Assembly (NCBI GenBank): GCA_020632475.1
Contig: JACKFM010000005.1
Span: 1 to 64,000 of the forward strand
Length of the DNA stretch: 64,000 nucleotides
Reading direction: 5' to 3'
Source of the DNA: Candidatus Omnitrophota bacterium
GTDB lineage: Bacteria; Omnitrophota; Omnitrophia; Omnitrophales; Aquincolibacteriaceae
Shown here: one piece after another, positions 59,010 through 64,000 of the stretch
How positions within the stretch are numbered: the stretch's first letter is position 1
Layout of the letters: each line of letters begins with the position of its first letter
The notes under the pieces: model-generated
What the model saw: only the letters and a program-made list of their open reading frames with translations
Told to the model about the DNA's origin: nothing
Databases searched by the model: none
Position numbers and translations under genes: made by a program

Positions 59010-61276
59010 TTTTTCATCCTTCTCGGAATGGCATTTTCAAAAACATTTTTAAGTTCAGTCACCGGAACATTAATATCATCGCCTAGAATCAACGAATCTC
59101 CTCCGACCTTTCCGACCTGATAAACCGGTGTGTTGAATTTCTGGCATTCGTGAATGATAAATTCCTTATTTTCGGGTTTCAGGGAAATAATCACACGTGA
59201 CTGTGTTTCTCCGAAATAGAGCGCATCTTTACGCAAGCTGTAGTTTTTACCCTCGGCATAAGGCCCGAGTTTTGAATTTAAAATCAGGTTCATCTGATCG
59301 ACCACCGCGCCGTGAGACTGATTCAGGCCCATACAGGCCTCGGCAAAAGCTACCGCCAATCCGCCTTCGGCCGTATCATGGCAGGAAGCCAGCATGCGGT
59401 TCTGAGCCAATGAAAGGATTAAATCCTGCAGAGCTTTTTCACGCTCAAGATCAAGCATGGGCGGGACACCTTTTTTAAGGGCGTGTTCGATCATCAAATA
59501 ATGACTGCCCCCAATCTCATTAAGCGTATGCCCGAGAATAAAAATCAGATCCCCGTCAGCCTGAAAATGGGACGGAACTCGCAAATCGATATCCTCCATA
59601 ATACCGACCATCCCGATGGTCGGCGTCGGAAAAATGGCTCCGCGCGGGCTTTCATTATAAAAGCTGACATTTCCCCCGGTTACAGGTGTCTTAAAAACCC
59701 TGCAGGCCTCTGACATTCCGTTTGCCGCCTGGTGAAACTGCCAGAAGACTTCAGGTTTCATGGGATTACCAAAATTCAGACAATTGGTCAGACCGACCGG
59801 TTTTGCTCCGGAGCACACCACATTGCGAGCTGCTTCGGCCACAGCAATCTTTCCGCCTTCAAAGGGATCCAGATAGCAATAAAGACTGTTGCAGTCGGTC
59901 GAGGCTGCGATCCCTCGCTTGGTGTCTTTAACACGAATCAACGCTGCATCGTGACCGGGATAAAAAACCGTATCCGTACGGACCATATGGTCATATTGCT
60001 GCCAAATCCAGGCCTTAGAGGCAATCGTCGGATGATCGAGAAGTTTTTTCAAAACCGCCGCATAGTCGGCCGGTTCTTTAACTTTTGACAAATCAAGTTT
60101 CCGGGCCTGGTCCAGATATTCGGGTTTTTTTTCTTCACGGATATAGACCGGGCCTTCATCGACCAATGCTTTGGCCGGAACATCCGCCACTTTTTCGGGA
60201 CCTTCAAAGACCTGCATGCGGGTGCCCTCTTCCACGGTCCCGATCATGACCGCATGCAAATCCCATTTTTCAAAAATATCTTCAACGATTTTTTCTTTGC
60301 CTTTTTTGACAATAATCAACATGCGTTCCTGTGATTCGGACAGCATGGTTTCATAAGGAGTCATACCCGTTTCGCGCATCGGGACCTTGGTCAGATCAAT
60401 ACGAATCCCCGAATTCCCACGTGCCGCGGTCTCCGAAGTGGAACAGGTCAATCCTGCCGCCCCCATGTCCTGCATGCCGACAATCGCATCGGTCTTAACC
60501 AGTTCCAGACAGGCTTCCATCAAGAGTTTTTCCATAAAAGGATCTCCGACCTGAACCGCGGGACGGTCTTCATGGCTTTCTTCGCTCAAGTCTTTGGAAG
60601 CAAAGGCCGCACCGCCCAATCCGTCACGCCCGGTAGCGGCACCGACATAATAAACCGGATTCCCTGTTCCTTTGGCGCTGCCTTTGACAATCGTCTCATG
60701 AGAGACGATTCCAAGGCACATGGCATTCACAAGCGGATTACCATCGTAGCAGTCATCGAAATAAACTTCTCCGCCGATCGTGGGAATTCCCATGCAATTA
60801 CCGTAATGCCCGATACCGGCGACAACGCCCGGAAAAAGATGCCGGGTTTGATCGGTTTCAAATTTACCGAAACGCAATGAGTTCATCAAAAAAACAGGCC
60901 GTGCCCCCATGGTAAAAATATCACGCAGAATTCCCCCAACTCCCGTCGTCGCTCCCTGAAAAGGCTCAATCGCCGACGGATGATTATGGCTTTCGATTTT
61001 AAAACAGATCGCCAGGCCGTCACCTATGTCCACGATCCCGGCATTTTCTTCTCCGGCCTTGACCATCAATCGTTCACCTTCGGTCGGAAATTTTTTGAGA
61101 ATCGGTTTTGAATTTTTATAGGAGCAGTGTTCACTCCACATCACGCTGAACATACCAAGTTCCGTCAGATTCGGTTCACGGCCGAGTTTTTTGACGATGG
61201 ATTCATATTCCGCAGGGGTAATGCCATGCGCGGCAATCAATTCAGGGGTTATTTTAGTCTGTGTGTCTGTCGTCAT
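59006..61276 (-). CDS. purL: FGAM synthase large subunit (PurL, short type)
   Basis: A 756-residue synthetase subunit that, with PurQ and PurS, converts FGAR to FGAM using ATP and glutamine ammonia. The length and the separate purS and purQ genes show the three-protein form of Gram-positives and archaea, not the single 1300-residue enzyme. Phrases SHNHPSAIEPFQGATTGVGG, MQDMGAAGLTCSTSE and HDTAEGGLAVAFAE are typical. No strong ribosome site precedes the ATG. It is coupled to purF by ATGA and separated from purQ by 118 bases of AT-rich DNA with no gene. Confidence 0.97.
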   Translation of the reverse strand: MTTDTQTKITPELIAAHGITPAEYESIVKKLGREPNLTELGMFSVMWSEHCSYKNSKPILKKFPTEGERLMVKAGEENAGIVDIGDGLAICFKIESHNHPSAIEPFQGATTGVGGILRDIFTMGARPVFLMNSLRFGKFETDQTRHLFPGVVAGIGHYGNCMGIPTIGGEVYFDDCYDGNPLVNAMCLGIVSHETIVKGSAKGTGNPVYYVGAATGRDGLGGAAFASKDLSEESHEDRPAVQVGDPFMEKLLMEACLELVKTDAIVGMQDMGAAGLTCSTSETAARGNSGIRIDLTKVPMRETGMTPYETMLSESQERMLIIVKKGKEKIVEDIFEKWDLHAVMIGTVEEGTRMQVFEGPEKVADVPAKALVDEGPVYIREEKKPEYLDQARKLDLSKVKEPADYAAVLKKLLDHPTIASKAWIWQQYDHMVRTDTVFYPGHDAALIRVKDTKRGIAASTDCNSLYCYLDPFEGGKIAVAEAARNVVCSGAKPVGLTNCLNFGNPMKPEVFWQFHQAANGMSEACRVFKTPVTGGNVSFYNESPRGAIFPTPTIGMVGIMEDIDLRVPSHFQADGDLIFILGHTLNEIGGSHYLMIEHALKKGVPPMLDLEREKALQDLILSLAQNRMLASCHDTAEGGLAVAFAEACMGLNQSHGAVVDQMNLILNSKLGPYAEGKNYSLRKDALYFGETQSRVIISLKPENKEFIIHECQKFNTPVYQVGKVGGDSLILGDDINVPVTELKNVFENAIPRRMKK

Positions 61277-61394
61277 CTTGTCAGTTGCTCATGAATTTAA
61301 TAATTAAAAGTGAAAAACGAATAATTTCTGTACCCTGGCTCTTACAGGGCATTAAATATCACAAAGTGCTACCAAAATTCTTAAATATTAATTT

Positions 61395-62090
61395 TTAATT
61401 CTTAACTGTTCCTAAAAGGCTGTTCCAAATTTTAAGGCCATCGGTCCCCTCCAGAATGCCTTCGCTAGCCCGTTCGGGATGAGGCATCATGCCCAAAATA
61501 TTCTTTTTTTCATTCATAATTCCGGCAATATGATCCCTGGACCCGTTCGGATTAAATTCATCACCGAACTCTCCCGTTGCGGACGAATAACGAAAAGCGA
61601 TCTGCCCTCCGTCCTGAAGGGCTTTCAGGGTTTCATCATCGCAATAATAATTTCCTTCTCCGTGAGCCACGGGGATACTCAGGATTTCATCTTTTTTAAG
61701 ATTTCGGGTAAACGGCGTGTCCACGGTATCCGTCTTCAACCAGACCTGTTTGCAGACAAAGTTAAGGGATTGATTGCGAAGCATCGCCCCGGGAAGCAGT
61801 CCGGCTTCAAGGAGCACCTGAAATCCGTTACAGATTCCAAAAACTAAACGGCCTTTGGCCGCATGCTGCCTGACAGCCTCCATGACCGGAGAAAAACGGG
61901 CAATGGCACCGGTTCTGAGATAATCGCCGTAACTAAATCCTCCGGGAAGAACCACCAGATCAACTTCAGGCAGGCTCCCTTCTTTATGCCATACAAATTG
62001 CGCCTGAACTTTCAGGACATCCTTAAGAACGTGCAGACAATCGGTATCACAATTGGATCCGGGAAAGACGACAACAGCAGCTTTTATCAT
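61395..62090 (-). CDS. purQ: FGAM synthase glutaminase subunit
   Basis: A 231-residue class I glutamine amidotransferase that passes ammonia to PurL. The nucleophile Cys is in VFGICNGFQVL, and the His-Glu of the triad lies in the C-terminal phrase GMMPHPERASEGI. The start MIKAAVVVFPGSNCDTDC is typical of PurQ. It follows purS by 33 bases and is part of the three-subunit complex with PurS and PurL. Confidence 0.97.
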   Translation of the reverse strand: MIKAAVVVFPGSNCDTDCLHVLKDVLKVQAQFVWHKEGSLPEVDLVVLPGGFSYGDYLRTGAIARFSPVMEAVRQHAAKGRLVFGICNGFQVLLEAGLLPGAMLRNQSLNFVCKQVWLKTDTVDTPFTRNLKKDEILSIPVAHGEGNYYCDDETLKALQDGGQIAFRYSSATGEFGDEFNPNGSRDHIAGIMNEKKNILGMMPHPERASEGILEGTDGLKIWNSLLGTVKN

Positions 62091-62123
62091 ATAGGGCCCT
62101 ATAGTATAAAAACGTTTTGGGTA

Positions 62124-62375
62124 TTATTTCGTTTCTGTCAAATTAAAGGTGTAATCTTCAATCACAGGATTAATCAACAAGCGGTCGCACATAATTTTAA
62201 CTTTCTCCTGTGCCGATTTATTGTCAGCGGCATCAATTGTCAGTTCAAAGTATTTGCCGACACGCAAATCTTTTGCTTCGCTAAAGCCCATCGTTTCCAG
62301 AGCATGCAAAACGGTTTTTCCCTGCGGATCCAAAACTGATTTTTTCAGTGTCACATTAATCGTTGCTTTAAACAT
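62124..62375 (-). CDS. purS: FGAM synthase subunit PurS
   Basis: An 83-residue small protein needed for assembly of the PurL-PurQ complex. Phrases VTLKKSVLDPQGKTVLHAL and VGKYFEL match the family, and the length is normal. AGGA lies 8 bases before the ATG. Its position directly before purQ supports the call. Confidence 0.95.
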   Translation of the reverse strand: MFKATINVTLKKSVLDPQGKTVLHALETMGFSEAKDLRVGKYFELTIDAADNKSAQEKVKIMCDRLLINPVIEDYTFNLTETK

Positions 62376-62455
62376 CTTCGGCTTCCTTTGCTCAATTAGT
62401 GTTAAGTTGTAAGTACTCGGATACTCAAATTCGTGTCGCTTTTGCCCCAGCTGTG

Positions 62456-62490
62456 CCTTATCGCTTAGAACTTATCACTTATAACTTTTT
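62456..62490. repeat. TAA-bearing heptanucleotide array after purC
   Basis: Units CCTTATC, GCTTAGA, ACTTATC, ACTTATA and ACTTTTT, ending at the purC stop codon. Several units are identical to those after the HtrA-like gene. A shorter run is at 62398-62425, upstream of purS. Confidence 0.85.
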
Positions 62491-63407
62491 TAAGCCAAAT
62501 CCTTCCCTGTCAGGCGCTTGAAGACGTCCTGATAAGCCTGAGACGTTTTTTCAATCACCTCGGGGGTTAGTTCAGGTGCAGGCGGTTTTTTATCCCAGTT
62601 GAGCGATTCCACATAGTTGCGGACAATCTGTTTATCATAGCTTGGTTGATCATGGCCGACTTCATAGACATCTTTCGGCCAGAACCTCGAACTGTCAGGC
62701 GTCAACACCTCATCAATCAAGATCAGGTTACCGCCGCGGAGACCGAATTCGAATTTGGTATCAGCGATGATAATCCCCTTCTGGGCAGCATATTCGGCTC
62801 CTTTGGTATAAATCTCGATCGACAAATCACGGATACGTGCTGCGATTTCTTCGCCTTCACGTTTGACCGTTTCGTCAAAATCAATATTGATATCGTGTCC
62901 GGTTTCCTCTTTGGTCGCAGGCGTAAAAATAAATTGGGGTAATTTTTCACACTGACGCAGTCCGGCAGGCAGTTGATGCCCGCAGACAGCCTGTGTCTTT
63001 TGATAGTCTTTCCAGCCTGAACCGGCCAAATATCCCCGGACGACGCATTCCACCGAAAGCGGTTTTGCACGCTGCACCAGCATGCTGCGGCCTTCAATCT
63101 GAGGTCCGTACTGAGCCACAAAATCTTTCGCAAATCCCATTTTGTGAATATCACCGGTAATCAAATGATGCTGGATTAAATTCTGAAAATGATTAAACCA
63201 GAAAATAGAGATCTGCGTCAAAACCTTACCCTTATTGGGAATCGGATTGGGCAGCACTACATCAAAAGCGCTGAGACGGTCCGTCGTAACAATCAAAAGC
63301 TTGTCATCCCCGACCGCATAGATATCCCTGACCTTTCCGCGTCCGACAACGGGTAACGGCAGATTTGTCTGTAAAACAGCGTCGTTTTTTCTGGATTCGG
63401 CTAGCAT
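62490..63407 (-). CDS. purC: SAICAR synthase
   Basis: A 305-residue phosphoribosylaminoimidazole-succinocarboxamide synthase, which joins aspartate to CAIR with ATP. Phrases GRGKVRDIYAVGDDKLLIV, TDRLSAFDVVLP, ECVVRGYLAGSGWKDY and IIADTKFEFGL are typical. The length, near 300, is that of the longer yeast-like type rather than the 240-residue type of E. coli. AAGGAGG lies 4 bases before the ATG. It lies between purB and purS. Confidence 0.97.
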   Translation of the reverse strand: MLAESRKNDAVLQTNLPLPVVGRGKVRDIYAVGDDKLLIVTTDRLSAFDVVLPNPIPNKGKVLTQISIFWFNHFQNLIQHHLITGDIHKMGFAKDFVAQYGPQIEGRSMLVQRAKPLSVECVVRGYLAGSGWKDYQKTQAVCGHQLPAGLRQCEKLPQFIFTPATKEETGHDINIDFDETVKREGEEIAARIRDLSIEIYTKGAEYAAQKGIIIADTKFEFGLRGGNLILIDEVLTPDSSRFWPKDVYEVGHDQPSYDKQIVRNYVESLNWDKKPPAPELTPEVIEKTSQAYQDVFKRLTGKDLA

Positions 63408-63430
63408 TAGGCCTCCTTGCTTAGTTGTTT

Positions 63431-64000
63431 TTATATTCCGACACGCTTAAAAATACTGTTTACGTTCTTCAGATGATAACGGTAATCAAAAACTTCTTTC
63501 ACTTCACGAGGCTTGAGGTGTTTTAGAATCTTCGCATCTTTAGAAACCGAGTCCTGCAAAGTAAGCGAAGGATTCTCCCAAACCGCCTTGGCATTGTCCT
63601 GAACCAGCTTATAAGCCTCTTCGCGCGTAATCCCTTTATTCACAAGTTTGAGAAGCAGGCCTTGTGAGAAAACCATCCCGCGGCTGATCCCTAAGTTACT
63701 GAGCATTTTATCCTTATAAACGACAAGCCCCTCAATCACACCGGTCATCTTAATCAGCATATAATGCAGCAGAATTGTGCTATCGGGAAAAATGACACGC
63801 TCAACCGATGAATGCGTAATGTCCCGTTCATGCCATAAGGCCACATTCTCAAGCGCGGCCACGGCATTGCCGCGCAAAATCCTCGCCAGACCGGCCACGC
63901 GTTCACAGGTAATCGGGTTACGCTTATGCGGCATGGCTGAAGACCCTTTCTGTCCCTTACCAAAAAACTCCTCAACTTCACGAGTTTCAGTCTTCTGTAA
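63431..64000 (-). CDS. purB: Adenylosuccinate lyase, C-terminal part (cut by window edge)
   Basis: The frame runs to the right edge of the window without a start, so only the last 189 residues are seen. The family signature GSSAMPHKRNP is complete near the start of this fragment, with the catalytic Ser in its flexible loop. PurB acts twice in purine synthesis, releasing fumarate from SAICAR and from adenylosuccinate. It is the first gene of the visible cluster and precedes purC by 23 bases. The methionine inside the signature is not a start. Confidence 0.96.
   Translation of the reverse strand, partial: LQKTETREVEEFFGKGQKGSSAMPHKRNPITCERVAGLARILRGNAVAALENVALWHERDITHSSVERVIFPDSTILLHYMLIKMTGVIEGLVVYKDKMLSNLGISRGMVFSQGLLLKLVNKGITREEAYKLVQDNAKAVWENPSLTLQDSVSKDAKILKHLKPREVKEVFDYRYHLKNVNSIFKRVGI

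Overview
This window looks like a piece of an uncultivated bacterial chromosome of moderate GC. Every gene I accept is on the minus strand, so the biological order runs from the right edge to the left. Three adjacent giant genes (about 9.2, 14.0 and 14.1 kb) encode secreted multidomain proteins, and next to them are a general-secretion minor pseudopilin, a PilZ protein, several exported proteases and repeat-rich intergenic DNA. This combination suggests Candidatus Omnitrophota (OP3) or a related PVC-type lineage, where giant genes are known. The placement is inference; there is no rRNA or other phylogenetic marker here.

Right part (64000 to about 51000): a nearly complete de novo purine cluster in the order purB (cut by the window edge), purC, purS, purQ, purL, purF, purM, purD, purE. 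It continues into a Sua5/YrdC-LMW phosphatase fusion, rpiB, glyA and nrdR. Several junctions are 4-bp ATGA overlaps. The sua5-phosphatase-rpiB-glyA order matches the Bacillus ywlC-ywlE-ywlF-glyA neighbourhood, but with the first two genes fused. glyA supplies one-carbon units for purine synthesis.

Middle part (51000 to 39650): a ThiO/DadA-type FAD oxidase, an OmpR-family response regulator with its histidine kinase, a small coiled-coil protein, a small exported protein overlapping a GspK-like pseudopilin, an S41 C-terminal processing protease, a small exported protein, a metzincin-TPR protein, an HtrA-like serine protease and DNA polymerase IV. Four of these are exported and three are proteases.

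Left part (39526 to 38): three giant secreted proteins. The 3082-aa and 4660-aa proteins share an N-terminal Tiki/EreA/ChaN-like module (IQDAH, EG, GGFH motifs) and have a recurring [K/R/H]-x-E-[L/M/I]-R motif, mostly in linkers between unrelated modules. The modules include a protein-kinase-like domain, many winged-helix-like units, a sigma-70 region 2-like segment, a candidate ADP-ribosyltransferase motif and a candidate zincin motif. A PilZ/excisionase-HTH gene overlaps the start of the 4660-aa gene. The 4713-aa protein is an RHS/SpvB-like fibre with a JAMM-like motif, YwqK-like repeats, nine Ig-like repeats, six FG-GAP repeats and a C39-like domain, followed three bases later by a beta-propeller lipoprotein gene.

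The non-coding DNA is distinctive. At least six genes end in a tandem heptanucleotide array carrying a stop triplet roughly every 7 bases, which places stops in all three frames. A second heptanucleotide family (TGAGGAC) lies both between genes and in frame inside the giant genes. A 63-bp in-frame repeat in the 3082-aa gene contains a hairpin whose stem changes in a compensatory way between copies. No tRNA, rRNA, CRISPR array or transposase gene was seen.
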